Assembly: GCA_947628185.1 (NCBI GenBank)
Contig: CANQYW010000011.1
Span: forward strand, 1 to 44,990
Length of the DNA stretch: 44,990 nucleotides
From: an uncultured Oscillospiraceae bacterium
Lineage (GTDB): Bacteria > Bacillota > Clostridia > Oscillospirales > Oscillospiraceae
Direction of reading: 5' to 3'
Part shown: positions 1 to 10,691 of the stretch, piece by piece
Position numbering within the stretch: position 1 is the first letter of the stretch
How the letters are laid out: each line of letters opens with the position of its first letter
Position numbers and translations under genes: made by a program
The notes under the pieces: model-generated
Database searches by the model: none
What the model was told of the DNA's origin: nothing
What the model saw: only the letters and a program-made list of their open reading frames with translations

Positions 1-281
1 GCTTTCGTTTATGTTGGCGCTATTTCTATATTGTTGAAATAGCACTATCCTTCCCTATTTTTAAAACAAGCCCTAATTTAACGTACTGCAAGGAAAATGT
101 TTCACCACACGATATTATATCCCAGTATGCACTAAAACGCAAGAGGATTTCGGGGGCCGTATGTACATATTGATGTAAAAACCGCGTCTGAAATTCGAGC
201 TACCCCATGGACAAACGGCGCGTTATGGTATAAAATAGACGGCAGCGAAATAAATTATCCTGCGGGAGGAGTGGAGACTCG
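1..281. other. AT-rich intergenic region upstream of the MFS gene
   Basis: No gene is visible here. The stretch is much richer in A+T than the rest of the window. An 8-bp inverted repeat, GCTATTTC (19-26) and GAAATAGC (35-42), could fold into a hairpin at the end of a transcript arriving from the left, but no clean T-run follows it. The right end holds the likely promoter of the transporter gene. Confidence 0.6.
208..236 (+). promoter_or_regulatory. Probable promoter of the MFS gene
   Basis: TGGACA (208-213) and TAAAAT (231-236) are separated by 17 bp, a fair match to a housekeeping sigma promoter, about 45 bp upstream of the start codon. A GGGAGGAG ribosome site follows just before 282. TATAAA at 229-234 is an alternative -10 register. 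Confidence 0.5.
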
Positions 282-1499
282 ATGAAAAACGCGAAAAATG
301 ATATCTCTGTCAGGTGGCTGTACCTCGTCCTGGGCGTCGTCGCCCTGCTCTTTGGGGGCGTCATATACGCCTGGTCCATACTGAAAGCGCCCCTGGGGGA
401 CGCCTTCGGCTGGACGAACTCGGAGCTTGCTGTAAATTTCACGCTCACCATGTGTTTCTTCTGCCTGGGCGGCTTTGCCGGGGGCATGGTGAACAAGAAA
501 CTCGGCTCCCGGGTGACGCTCATCATCTCCGCCGCCGTCAGCGGCCTGGGGTTCGTGCTGGCCTCACGGCTCACAGGGGGACTCGCTATGCTCTACATAA
601 GCTACGGCGTCCTGGCGGGGTTCGGCATAGGCATAGCATACAATGTGATAATAGGCACGGTGAGCGCCTGGTTCCCGGATAAGAAGGGCCTCTGCTCAGG
701 GGCGCTCCTCATGGGTTTCGGGGCCTCGGCGCTAATCATAGGCAAGGCGGCCTCCGCCATAATAGATGGGCCCGGCTGGAGCACGGCGTACCTGGTCATC
801 GGCCTCGCCCTGGCGGCGGTGCTTGTGGTGACTGCCCTCATACTCCGTCTCCCGGAGCCGGGCACGAAATTCCCGGAGCCCAAGAAGAAAGCATCCGGCG
901 GCGGCGAGAACTTTGAGGCCCGGGACTACACCACCTCCCAGATGGTGCGCAGAGTCTCCTTCTGGCTGGCGTTTTTGTGCATTGTCTGCCTCTCCGCCGT
1001 GGGCAACACGGTCATATCCTTCGCCCGGGACCTCTCCCTCTCCATCGGGGCCAGCGCCTCCCTCGCCACGACCCTCGTGGGGGTGCTCTCCGTGTGCAAC
1101 GGCCTGGGGCGAATAGCCACCGGGGCGCTCTTTGATAAGCTGGGCCGGAAGAAGACGATGATATTCGCGAATATCCTCACCATCTGCGCCGCCGGGGTGA
1201 CGCTGGTGTCCGTCCTCGTCCACTCCCTGCCGTTAGGGGTCTTGGGGCTTTGCGCCACGGGATTCTCCTACGGCACCGGCCCCACCATCTCCTCGGCCTT
1301 CACCTCCGCCTTCTACGGCACGAAGTACTTCCCCCTCAACTTCTCCATCATGAACTTCAACCTCATGGGGGCGTCCTTCATGGCCACGGCCGCCTCCACG
1401 CTGCTGGAGTCCTCCGGCGCCTACATAGCCCCCTTCATACTCCTCCTCGCGCTGGCGGTGGTCTCGCTGGTGCTGGATCTGGCGATAAAGAAACCCTGA
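282..1499 (+). CDS. MFS transporter, oxalate/formate antiporter (OFA) type
   Basis: A 405-residue integral membrane protein of the major facilitator superfamily with about 12 hydrophobic segments and a charged central loop around residues 190-225 that separates the two six-helix halves. The N-terminal block (YAWSILKAPLGDAFGW) and the following Gly-rich helices resemble the OFA family, which exchanges or imports small monocarboxylates such as oxalate, formate or lactate. The loop between helices 2 and 3 (NKKLGSR) and its counterpart in the second half (DKLGRKKT) fit the MFS A-motif. The start at 282 follows a GGGAGGAG site by a good distance. The gene is alone in its transcription unit and ends at a strong hairpin terminator. 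The substrate cannot be read from sequence; a carboxylate is an inference from the family. Confidence 0.85.
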   Translation: MKNAKNDISVRWLYLVLGVVALLFGGVIYAWSILKAPLGDAFGWTNSELAVNFTLTMCFFCLGGFAGGMVNKKLGSRVTLIISAAVSGLGFVLASRLTGGLAMLYISYGVLAGFGIGIAYNVIIGTVSAWFPDKKGLCSGALLMGFGASALIIGKAASAIIDGPGWSTAYLVIGLALAAVLVVTALILRLPEPGTKFPEPKKKASGGGENFEARDYTTSQMVRRVSFWLAFLCIVCLSAVGNTVISFARDLSLSIGASASLATTLVGVLSVCNGLGRIATGALFDKLGRKKTMIFANILTICAAGVTLVSVLVHSLPLGVLGLCATGFSYGTGPTISSAFTSAFYGTKYFPLNFSIMNFNLMGASFMATAASTLLESSGAYIAPFILLLALAVVSLVLDLAIKKP

Positions 1500-1536
1500 G
1501 GAATTTTTGGGAAAATAAACGCACAAAACATATAAT

Positions 1537-1585
1537 ATGCCCCGTCAGGGCGGCAGGCGCCGGACTGACGGGGCATTATTTTTTG
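1537..1585. terminator. Rho-independent terminator, probably bidirectional
   Basis: A 12-bp perfect stem, ATGCCCCGTCAG (1537-1548) with CTGACGGGGCAT (1565-1576), is followed on the plus strand by TATTTTTT. It ends the MFS transcript. On the minus strand it lies just past the pyrophosphatase stop and is followed by a T-rich stretch, so it may serve both convergent genes. Confidence 0.85.
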
Positions 1586-1604
1586 GACAGGAGGCGAAAG
1601 CTTG

Positions 1605-3749
<2,145 letters not shown>

Positions 3750-3798
3750 GTGTTTACCCCCTAATACTACTCTATTTGCGGCGGAGCCGCTTGTGACC

Positions 3799-3827
3799 AT
3801 TATACAATATAGAGCCGGTCATATCAA
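3799..3827 (-). promoter_or_regulatory. Promoter of hppA
   Basis: Read on the minus strand, TTGATA (3822-3827) and a perfect TATAAT (3799-3804) are separated by exactly 17 bp. The -35 box overlaps the last codons of the upstream pectinesterase gene, so hppA has its own promoter. A small GCGGC-TCC-GCCGC hairpin (3779-3791) lies in the leader. Confidence 0.8.
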
Positions 3828-4679
3828 GCTTTTTGTCCATTTTACCCGTCCTGGGACGGAGGGGGACTCGTAGAAACGGGCGGTGCGGTCCCGGTCCGTG
3901 TCGTTCCACTTATCAAACCCCAGGGGGGATATGTGGGGGCTGTACTGGCAGTCCACGAACTTCGCAAGGCCGTAGTCCCGCCAGGGGCGGGCGAGGTAGA
4001 TGGAGCCCTCCCCGACGCCTGGGGAACAGGTGAAACGGCAGCGGCGGAAGAGGAAACCCTCCTCGTCCTCCATGGGGTGGGCCGGCGCCGCGGCGTACCC
4101 GGTGCCGCGGGCGTCGGAGAGGGAGCGGATCTCGCAGTTTTCAAATACCGCCTCGCCGCAGCCGAAGATGAAGTCCACCGTGCCCTCGATGAGGCAGTTC
4201 TCGAACCGCTGGCGGCAGCGGACGTCCCGGCGGAGGATGTCCGGGAGAAAACCGTCATATCGCTCAATGAGGTCCCTGGGGAGGGGACCCAAAAAGAGAG
4301 TGTCCTGGGTGGAGGAGAGGCGGCAGCGCTCCATCTTGAAGTCGTCGCCGTAGACCGTGAGGGCCACCTCCTGCCCCAGTTTCTCGGGGGAGAGGGCGTC
4401 ATTTTCCACCGCGAGGTCCGTCATTGTCACCCCGTCCGCGCAGACTGCCAGGGTCCAGGTCCGAAAAGTGTTGTACTCCACACCCTTTTCGTCCAGTTTC
4501 TTGGCGTAGTCGCCCCACACTATCCGGGTCCTCTCCGCGCCGGCTCCGCGTATCGTGAGGCCCGGCACGGTGACCATGGACTTCACCCGGTACTCCCCGG
4601 GGGCCAGGATCAACTCCTCTCCGGGGGCGGCGGAGGAGAAGATCTCCCCCAAATCGTCACTATTTGTGATATTTTTCAT
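3819..4679 (-). CDS. Pectin methylesterase (CE8), cytoplasmic type
   Basis: A 286-residue pectinesterase, which removes methyl esters from galacturonate residues. The start at 4679 (MKNITN) is preferred over 4694 because ATGGAGG at the upstream Met is itself the ribosome site for the second one. Family motifs are in order: QEVALTV (103-109), QDTLF with catalytic Asp126, GTVDFIFG with catalytic Asp169, and ARPW with Arg231. About 20 extra residues separate the two catalytic Asp blocks compared with plant enzymes. There is no signal peptide, so it should act inside the cell on imported oligogalacturonides. It is divergent from the ABC importer locus starting at 5037, which supports a shared pathway. 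No terminator is evident between it and hppA. Confidence 0.88.
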   Translation of the reverse strand: MKNITNSDDLGEIFSSAAPGEELILAPGEYRVKSMVTVPGLTIRGAGAERTRIVWGDYAKKLDEKGVEYNTFRTWTLAVCADGVTMTDLAVENDALSPEKLGQEVALTVYGDDFKMERCRLSSTQDTLFLGPLPRDLIERYDGFLPDILRRDVRCRQRFENCLIEGTVDFIFGCGEAVFENCEIRSLSDARGTGYAAAPAHPMEDEEGFLFRRCRFTCSPGVGEGSIYLARPWRDYGLAKFVDCQYSPHISPLGFDKWNDTDRDRTARFYESPSVPGRVKWTKSLI

Positions 4680-5036
4680 GGGAAATACCTCCATTTTCGT
4701 ATTATCTCCATTATATACCTAATTTGGGAACATGCACATATCGGTGATACAGAAAATCTGTTTTGTTCATAAAATTGACGGTTTCGTCTATATACATAAA
4801 ATGCGCCATCATATATAATAAAAACCTAAGTAAATTGCATCATTCTGGTCATGTTGCACATACATGCCATCGTCAATTTGTATAAATCATCAAAGAGAGG
4901 GTCGAGCCCCTCATTTTTCACACCCCATACCGGGCGGCCGTTGCTGGAAATTCATGTGCTGGCGATTTTGACATGATTTTCGGATACATATTCTGGACGG
5001 CCCAAAAAGACATTACATATCTGATCAAGATGAGTT
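4680..5036. promoter_or_regulatory. Divergent regulatory region between pectinesterase and ABC locus
   Basis: A 357-bp AT-rich stretch with no gene. It holds a plausible plus-strand promoter, TTGACG (4775-4780) and TAAAAT (4797-4802) with 16 bp between, which would give a leader of about 230 nt. A 9-bp perfect inverted pair, AAATTGACG (4772-4780) and CGTCAATTT (4871-4879), lies around it. A short hairpin GAGGG/CCCTC (4897-4912) followed by ATTTTT could be an attenuator in that leader. Confidence 0.5.
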
Positions 5037-5606
5037 ATGATGAACAGACAGCGCACCTTCAAGGAATATAAGATCATAGACCTGGGCCTCTGGGCCATCA
5101 TCATGGCCATATTCGAGTTTCTGATAGTCATGGCCAGGAACTGGTGGTTCCCCACGGAGATATACACCGTCTCCCTGGAGGCGGCGGTGACGGCCATCGT
5201 CTTCATGCGGTGGGGGTTCTGGGGCGGCATACACGCCCTGGTGGGGGGATTTGTGTTCTGCACTTTCTCCCAGGGGAGCCGCGACCAATACATTATATAT
5301 TGTTTAGGCGACCTTCTCTCAATGGTCGCGGTATTCATGCTCAGGGGACTGGGCAAGGAGCGGGTGAGGCAGGATGTGCGTCTCACATTGCTCTTCGCTT
5401 TCTTAGTACAGTTCCTGATGCAGGCGGGGAGAGCGCTTGTGGCGCTGGCCTTCGGCAACGCGCCCGGTGTGGTGTTTGGATTTTTCACCACGGACAGCCT
5501 CTCCTACGTATTTACTCTTGTGATCATCTGGATAGCGCGAAAGCTGGACGGTGTCTATGAGGATCAAAAACATTACCTTCTGCGTCTAAACGCGCCGGAG
5601 GAATAA
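5037..5606 (+). CDS. Unrecognised integral membrane protein, first gene of the ABC locus
   Basis: I do not recognise this 189-residue protein. It has about five hydrophobic segments (roughly residues 16-32, 43-58, 60-75, 85-100, 112-135 and 148-167, some short), a basic loop GKERVRQDVR and a charged C-terminal tail. Its size and compact membrane pattern recall the S components of ECF vitamin transporters, but no signature residues support that. Start is 5037 or the adjacent ATG at 5040; the ribosome site is weak. It ends 15 bp before the first permease gene, which has a very strong ribosome site, so the two are cotranscribed. It is best seen as an accessory of the sugar importer. Confidence 0.7.
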   Translation: MMNRQRTFKEYKIIDLGLWAIIMAIFEFLIVMARNWWFPTEIYTVSLEAAVTAIVFMRWGFWGGIHALVGGFVFCTFSQGSRDQYIIYCLGDLLSMVAVFMLRGLGKERVRQDVRLTLLFAFLVQFLMQAGRALVALAFGNAPGVVFGFFTTDSLSYVFTLVIIWIARKLDGVYEDQKHYLLRLNAPEE

Positions 5607-5621
5607 AAAAGGAGGTAAAAA

Positions 5622-6677
5622 ATGAAAGTTAGGGCAGCGGATTTTCTCGATTACGATCAGGAAAGAGGCGTATATAGAGAAAATCCGGAACAGCTCGTCC
5701 GCGACGATGTGGAGAAGCACTACTGGCTCCATGTGGTCCGTGCGATCATCAAGGACTGGCGTCTATATCTGATGCTCGTCCCGATGCTCCTGGTCTTCCT
5801 GTTTTGGCGGTACCTGCCGATGTACGAGCTCCTGGGCTGCTTCAAGGTGGACAACAGCGTCTTGTCTGTCTCCGATCAGATGTTTTCCGGCTTCTCGTAT
5901 TTCAAACGTCTGCTCTTCGCGGGAGACTCCACTTCCACGGATTTCTGGAGGGCAATGCGCAACACCTTCATCACCAGCTTCTATGGACTGTGCTTCGGAT
6001 TCCCGATGCCCATCATCTTGGCCCTGTTCTTCAACGAGGTCAAGTCCAACGGAGCGAGGAGTGTGTATCAGGTACTCACCTATCTCCCCAAGTTCATGTC
6101 CACAGTCGTTATGACCTCGCTGGTGGCGATGCTCGTGAAGCAGGGCGCTGTCACCACCAACATGGGTATCGTGAGCCAGGCTCTCGTTAAGCTGGGCGTC
6201 ATACCCTACGAGGTAGGACAGGCGGGCCTCTTGAACAACCCCAAGTTCTTCAGGACGCTCTATCAGATCAGCGGCATCTGGGAGGGTGCCGGTTATGACA
6301 GCATCGTGTTCTTCGCGGCTATCATCGCCATCTCTCCCACCAGCTATGAGGCCGCTCAGATAGACGGCGCCAACAAGTGGGCCCAGATGAGGTACGTGGT
6401 GCTCCCCAGTATCCTCTCCACCATCGTCATCATGCTCATAACCCGCATAGGTTCGCTCCTGAACGTGGGCTATGAAAAGGTGATGCTGCTTTACAACACC
6501 AACACCTATGTGACGGCGGACGTGGTATCCACCTTCGCGAACCGCTACGGAATGAAAGGCGAGGCCCAAACGGGACTTGCCGCCGCGGCCGAGATGATGA
6601 ACAACGTGATCGGAATGCTCCTCGTCATCGGCTCCAACACCATCGCCCGTAAGGCAACGAATACGTCGCTTTATTAA
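5622..6677 (+). CDS. CUT1 sugar ABC transporter permease, LplB type
   Basis: A 351-residue membrane subunit. It has a hydrophilic N-terminal tail of about 45 residues, then six predicted helices beginning with LYLMLVPMLLVFLFW. The cytoplasmic EAA loop that docks on the ATPase is present at about residues 242-262 (EAAQIDGANKW). This resembles LplB/YteP permeases of Gram-positive bacteria, a group that imports complex oligosaccharides including pectin fragments and often borrows a shared MsmX ATPase. The start follows AAGGAGG at ideal spacing. It pairs with the permease that begins 12 bp after its stop. The adjacent divergent pectinesterase makes oligogalacturonides a reasonable substrate, by inference. 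Confidence 0.9.
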   Translation: MKVRAADFLDYDQERGVYRENPEQLVRDDVEKHYWLHVVRAIIKDWRLYLMLVPMLLVFLFWRYLPMYELLGCFKVDNSVLSVSDQMFSGFSYFKRLLFAGDSTSTDFWRAMRNTFITSFYGLCFGFPMPIILALFFNEVKSNGARSVYQVLTYLPKFMSTVVMTSLVAMLVKQGAVTTNMGIVSQALVKLGVIPYEVGQAGLLNNPKFFRTLYQISGIWEGAGYDSIVFFAAIIAISPTSYEAAQIDGANKWAQMRYVVLPSILSTIVIMLITRIGSLLNVGYEKVMLLYNTNTYVTADVVSTFANRYGMKGEAQTGLAAAAEMMNNVIGMLLVIGSNTIARKATNTSLY

Positions 6678-6689
6678 AAGGAGGGCGCC

Positions 6690-7580
6690 ATGAAAAGAAA
6701 GCTTGAAATTACCGAGCTGATCTTCAAGATCATAAGCTACACCCTGCTTACCATCTTCGCTCTCGCCTGCCTCTATCCCTTCGTGTACGCCGTGTCGGCG
6801 TCTATCTCCGGCAGGTCCCAGGTGGAGTACAACGAGATCATCCTCCTCCCCAAGAATGTGCAGTTCGAGGCCTTCTCCATGATGTTCAAGAACAACATGT
6901 TCTGGACCTCCTACTCCAACACCCTGTTCATAACCCTCTACGGTACCCTCTGGGCTATGTTCACGGCGATCTTGGGCGGCTACGCCCTCTCCAAGAAGAG
7001 GCTGCTCTTCCGGAAGTTCTTCAACTTCTTCCTGGTCTTCACCATGTGGTTCTCCGCCGGTATCGTCCCCCAGTACCTGAACTACTTGGCCACCCGCAAG
7101 GTGTTCAACTCGATAGGTATCATGGACGATAAGTGGCTGGTGGTCATAGCGATGGGCATGGCGGCCATGAACATCATCCTGCTGCGTAACGCCTTCGAGG
7201 GCGTCCCCTCCGAAGTCGAGGAGGCGGCCATCGTGGACGGCGCCACAGAGATGCAGGTCCTCAGCACCGTGTACATACCCATGAGCAAATCCACCATCGC
7301 CACCGTGGCGCTGTTCTTCGCCATCTCCCGTTGGAACGGCTACTTCTGGGCACGCCAGATGATGTCCAACCCCAACGAGCACCCGCTGCAGGTCTTCATA
7401 CGTCTCCAGTTGGAGAAGTACACCGACCCCGAGCAGGTGACAGGCTGGAACGAGGTTTTCGCCACCGACTCCGCCATCTACGCCCTCATCGTCTGCTCCA
7501 TCGTCCCCATCCTCATAATCTACCCCTTCATCCAGAAGTACTTCGCCAAGGGCGTGAACGTGGGCGGCGTCAAGGAGTAA
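6690..7580 (+). CDS. CUT1 sugar ABC transporter permease, YtcP/AraQ type
   Basis: A 296-residue partner permease with about six helices. The EAA loop is at roughly residues 170-195 (EVEEAAIVDGATEMQVL). The long conserved segment near NIILLRNAFEG just before it is typical of LplC/YtcP proteins, which form heterodimers with LplB proteins. An AGGAGG site sits just upstream of the ATG. Its position between the first permease and the binding lipoprotein is the usual order for this importer class. The C-terminus (FIQKYFAKGVNVGGVKE) matches the common ending of the family, so the gene is complete. Confidence 0.9.
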   Translation: MKRKLEITELIFKIISYTLLTIFALACLYPFVYAVSASISGRSQVEYNEIILLPKNVQFEAFSMMFKNNMFWTSYSNTLFITLYGTLWAMFTAILGGYALSKKRLLFRKFFNFFLVFTMWFSAGIVPQYLNYLATRKVFNSIGIMDDKWLVVIAMGMAAMNIILLRNAFEGVPSEVEEAAIVDGATEMQVLSTVYIPMSKSTIATVALFFAISRWNGYFWARQMMSNPNEHPLQVFIRLQLEKYTDPEQVTGWNEVFATDSAIYALIVCSIVPILIIYPFIQKYFAKGVNVGGVKE

Positions 7581-7618
7581 ACACGGCGGTCCATTCACCG
7601 GAAGTCTTTAAGTCAAAA

Positions 7619-7634
7619 TTCGGGGAGACCCGAA
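7619..7634 (+). promoter_or_regulatory. Leader hairpin before the binding-protein gene
   Basis: TTCGGG and CCCGAA form a perfect 6-bp stem closed by a GAGA tetraloop, 16 nt upstream of the AGGAGG site of the lipoprotein gene. There is no T-run, so it is not a terminator. It could protect the 5' end of a processed, abundant binding-protein mRNA. Confidence 0.45.
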
Positions 7635-7663
7635 CAAATAAAAATTTTAGGAGGATTAAATCT

Positions 7664-9934
7664 GTGAAAAAGATCCAGAAGTTGCTCGCCGTACTTTTGA
7701 CGGTAGCGCTCATCGCGGCCCTGGCCGTGGGTTGCGGACCCAAGATCCCGACCGATAACAGCAACCCCAACAATGGCAACAACAACAATAACAACAACAC
7801 CCCCAGCGACACGAACACCCCCAGCGACACGAACACCCCCAGCGACACCAACACCCCGGGCGACACCAATACCCCCAGCGACACCACCACTGAGACCGTC
7901 GCGGACCTCTACACCAAGGGTTCCGTGACCCTCCGCATGGCCACCGGCTACAACAAGATAAACACCGGTATCGCCTTCGACGCGGACACCATCTCCTCCA
8001 ACGACGCCAAGGACGGCAACGCTGACGGCGCACTGACCCTCGCCAACGGCCAGACCTACCATAACGGCGACCTCAAGCCCACCTGGCAGACCATGCAGGA
8101 GCGCCTTGGGATCACCTTCGAGAACAAGTTCACCGGCGCCGGCTCCGCCTCCAAGGAGTGGGACTACTGGAAAGAGCAGCTCGGTGAGGTCGACATGGTG
8201 GCCGGCGGCGCCGCTACCCTGTCCGCCGCTGGTGTGGCCGGCGACCTCGTAAACATCGCCGACTACCTCGACAAGATGCCCAACTTCAAGGCCTACCTCG
8301 ATGCCAACCCCATCGTCCGCATGTCCATCGTGGGCGACGTTGACACCGGCGCCATCTACTACAGCCCCTACTTCGACGGTTCCAACGATATCGAGCGTAT
8401 GCCCCTTATGCGTGTGGACTGGGTCGAGAAGCTCCTGAACGGCGAGGGTGAGTTCACCGCCACCGCCAGCAGCAAGACCGCCACCCCCGCTTACACCCCC
8501 TTTATGCCCACCTCCGGCAAGATCGAGATCGACGTCGTCAAGGCTGACGGCTCCGGCGTCGAGAAGGTCACAAAGGATTACGACACCGCCGGCAACATCG
8601 TCCAGAAGATGAACGACGCCGGCAGCATGGACGGCGTGGCCGCTGTCAACATGCTCCGTACATACATCGACGAGGCCTATGGCGGATACTACGGCACCAA
8701 CCGCGCCGACCTCTTCATCGGCCAGAACGCCGCTTGGGACGTGGATGAGCTGGTAGCTCTCCTCCGCTGCGTCGTCGCCAACCCCCAGACCCTCAACGGC
8801 ACCGATCAGATCTTCGGCCTCTTCTCCCGTGAGGACAGCAACATGCAGCGCAAGGTTGATATGTTCCGTCTCGCCGGCACCCTCTTCGGTGTCCGCGGCC
8901 TTGAGTCCCGCAAGGATTACCTCTATGTAGGCACCGACGGCTCCCTCTATGACGCCCGCCAGATGCCCGAGACCTACGACGCCATGGCCAAGATGCACGA
9001 CATGGCCACCGAGGGCCTCATCTCCAAGTCTTTCCTCGAGAACTCCGACGAGAAGACCGAGACCATGCTGGAGAACGACCTCGGCTTTATGCACTACGAC
9101 TACAACCAGACCCAGACCCTCTACAACGAGACCAAGCTCGACAAGGCTGCCGGCGAGAAGTACATGGCCGTTATGGTCCCTGTGTCCCGCTGGTATGACG
9201 GCACCAGCGACGAGGGCGTCTACATGCGTTTCACCGAGTCCTGGCGTTCTGTTAAGACCGACGCCTGGGCCATCTCCAAGGCCGGCGTCAACGGCGACGA
9301 CAACAAGCTCTACGCCGCCCTCGCCCTCATCGACTACGCCTACACCAAGGAGGGCCAGATACTCCTCTCCTACGGCCCCGATGAGTTCATCAAGCAGGAT
9401 GCCAACGGCAACTTCGTGACCTTCAACTTCAACGGTGAGCAGTGGCCTGAGATCGCCGACGCCACCCGTGAGGAGCTCTGGGCCCTCGCCAACGGCAACT
9501 ACACCAACTACGCCCGTTACTTCCTGGGCTCCACCCTCTCCTTCCTCAAGAGCCAGTCCTTCGAGTTCCAGTGCACCTCTGATGCCGGCCGCGAGGGCGC
9601 GGGCTACATCTCCAACGCCATCGGCCTTGGCACCATCAAGCACCCCGAGCTCGCCCTCACCGAGAACCCCTGGTACACCTCCGTCCTCACCACCCTGCCT
9701 CTTGACGAGGGCCAGACCAGCACCGTGAACAGCTTTGCGGAGCTGGGCAGCAAGGGCAAGTTCGGCACCTCTTCCGACACCGAGAACGTCCTCATCGACA
9801 TCATCATCAACGGCTACACCGATTCCAACCTCTCCAGCGCCGATGCCGCTGCCGCCTACGTTGCGGATGCTTGGAACGGCAAGGCTTACCTCCAGATCCA
9901 GAACGACGCCTGGGCTTATGCCAAGGGCGAGTGA
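7664..9934 (+). CDS. Sugar-binding lipoprotein of the ABC importer, LplA-like
   Basis: A 756-residue extracellular solute-binding protein, much longer than ordinary CUT1 binding proteins (about 420-560). The start is GTG at 7664 because AGGAGG (7650-7655) precedes it and the signal peptide begins there. A lipobox LAVGC gives a lipid-anchored Cys near residue 25. Then come an Asn-rich run and five copies of a TPSDTN-like hexapeptide, a flexible tether of about 45 residues that lifts the binding domain from the membrane. The late segment YTKEGQILLSYG is typical of LplA-type proteins. Codon use is strongly biased to C-ending codons, as expected for an abundant protein. Ligand is unknown; pectin-derived oligosaccharides are inferred from context. 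Confidence 0.88.
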   Translation: MKKIQKLLAVLLTVALIAALAVGCGPKIPTDNSNPNNGNNNNNNNTPSDTNTPSDTNTPSDTNTPGDTNTPSDTTTETVADLYTKGSVTLRMATGYNKINTGIAFDADTISSNDAKDGNADGALTLANGQTYHNGDLKPTWQTMQERLGITFENKFTGAGSASKEWDYWKEQLGEVDMVAGGAATLSAAGVAGDLVNIADYLDKMPNFKAYLDANPIVRMSIVGDVDTGAIYYSPYFDGSNDIERMPLMRVDWVEKLLNGEGEFTATASSKTATPAYTPFMPTSGKIEIDVVKADGSGVEKVTKDYDTAGNIVQKMNDAGSMDGVAAVNMLRTYIDEAYGGYYGTNRADLFIGQNAAWDVDELVALLRCVVANPQTLNGTDQIFGLFSREDSNMQRKVDMFRLAGTLFGVRGLESRKDYLYVGTDGSLYDARQMPETYDAMAKMHDMATEGLISKSFLENSDEKTETMLENDLGFMHYDYNQTQTLYNETKLDKAAGEKYMAVMVPVSRWYDGTSDEGVYMRFTESWRSVKTDAWAISKAGVNGDDNKLYAALALIDYAYTKEGQILLSYGPDEFIKQDANGNFVTFNFNGEQWPEIADATREELWALANGNYTNYARYFLGSTLSFLKSQSFEFQCTSDAGREGAGYISNAIGLGTIKHPELALTENPWYTSVLTTLPLDEGQTSTVNSFAELGSKGKFGTSSDTENVLIDIIINGYTDSNLSSADAAAAYVADAWNGKAYLQIQNDAWAYAKGE
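7796..7885 (+). repeat. 18-bp tandem repeat encoding the lipoprotein tether
   Basis: Five head-to-tail copies of an 18-nt unit (AACACCCCCAGCGACACG and close variants) encode NTPSDT repeated. The copies are nearly identical at the DNA level, so length variation by slippage between strains is likely. The fourth copy carries a Ser to Gly change. Confidence 0.9.
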
Positions 9935-10004
9935 GATCTAAGTAGATCATAAGCACAGAACGACTCAAATCGCGCTAAAAAATTTAACGGATTTGCCGCT
10001 CAGT

Positions 10005-10026
10005 CCCGCCGGGGACACCCGGCGGG
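10005..10026 (+). other. GC-rich intercistronic hairpin after the binding-protein gene
   Basis: CCCGCCGGG (10005-10013) and CCCGGCGGG (10018-10026) form a perfect 9-bp stem with a GACA loop. No T-run follows, so complete termination is unlikely. A hairpin at this place commonly protects the 3' end of binding-protein mRNA and lowers expression of the genes behind it. The rest of the 124-bp gap shows nothing but the AGAGGAGG site of the next gene. Confidence 0.65.
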
Positions 10027-10058
10027 GCGGCCGGCAACTTCCCTAAGAGGAGGTTGTC

Positions 10059-10691
10059 ATGTATAAAAAGCAACTAAAAGCTCAAAAGATAGTCTGCCTT
10101 GTTGCCCTCATTGTGACAGTCATTCTGTTCCTCTACGCCCTGGGGCTCTCCACGGACCTCTATGACGCCCTCTATCCCGCCATGAGGATAAGGGTGGAGG
10201 AGGACGCCAACTCCCCCGAGGGGTATACCATCACCGCCACGGAGCGTTCGGTCTCCGGCGCAATGGTCTACTACAATATCCAGGCGTTCAACAAGGTATT
10301 GGTAAACTACAGTATAGTTTACATCATCCTGGCGGCGCTGCTCTTTGTGACTAACACCAGCATCCGCAGGAAGTATTACATCAGCAACTATATCTCCATC
10401 GGTCTCTTCACTGTGGCGAGTTTCTACATCCCCATCTTTGCCCACAGCTACATAGAGATCTTCAAGGCCCAGTGGCTGAACGTGGACTTCGCGGCCCTAA
10501 AGGAGTTCTCCGAGACCTACAAGTCCACCTACACCGAGTCCACGCTCTGGTTTGACCTCCACTATGTGGTGTTCGCCCTCATGATAATCGCGGCGCTGCT
10601 GCTGGTGGCCTGCTGCGTGTGGAAGATCCTCCTCATGAAGGACGAGCGCAAGCTCGTTGAGGAAGGCAAAGGAAAGAAGGTGAAGGCATGA
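10059..10691 (+). CDS. Unrecognised four-TM membrane protein (ABC locus, module 1)
   Basis: A 210-residue protein I cannot assign. Four hydrophobic helices are visible at about residues 10-30, 76-98, 105-128 and 164-190. A loop of about 45 residues follows helix 1, and a basic turn (SIRRKYY) separates helices 2 and 3, putting that turn and the Lys-rich tail (KGKKVKA) in the cytoplasm. YYNIQ stands just before helix 2; the next protein has the same motif at the same place. The start follows AGAGGAGG. Its stop overlaps the next start by 4 bp (ATGA), so the two are translationally coupled. Location behind the binding-protein gene and before an ATPase gene suggests an accessory membrane subunit. 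Confidence 0.75.
   Translation: MYKKQLKAQKIVCLVALIVTVILFLYALGLSTDLYDALYPAMRIRVEEDANSPEGYTITATERSVSGAMVYYNIQAFNKVLVNYSIVYIILAALLFVTNTSIRRKYYISNYISIGLFTVASFYIPIFAHSYIEIFKAQWLNVDFAALKEFSETYKSTYTESTLWFDLHYVVFALMIIAALLLVACCVWKILLMKDERKLVEEGKGKKVKA

Noticed and set aside
7331-7663. Upstream extension of the binding-lipoprotein frame
   Set aside because: It overlaps the permease gene out of frame, and the true GTG start with AGGAGG and a signal peptide is at 7664.
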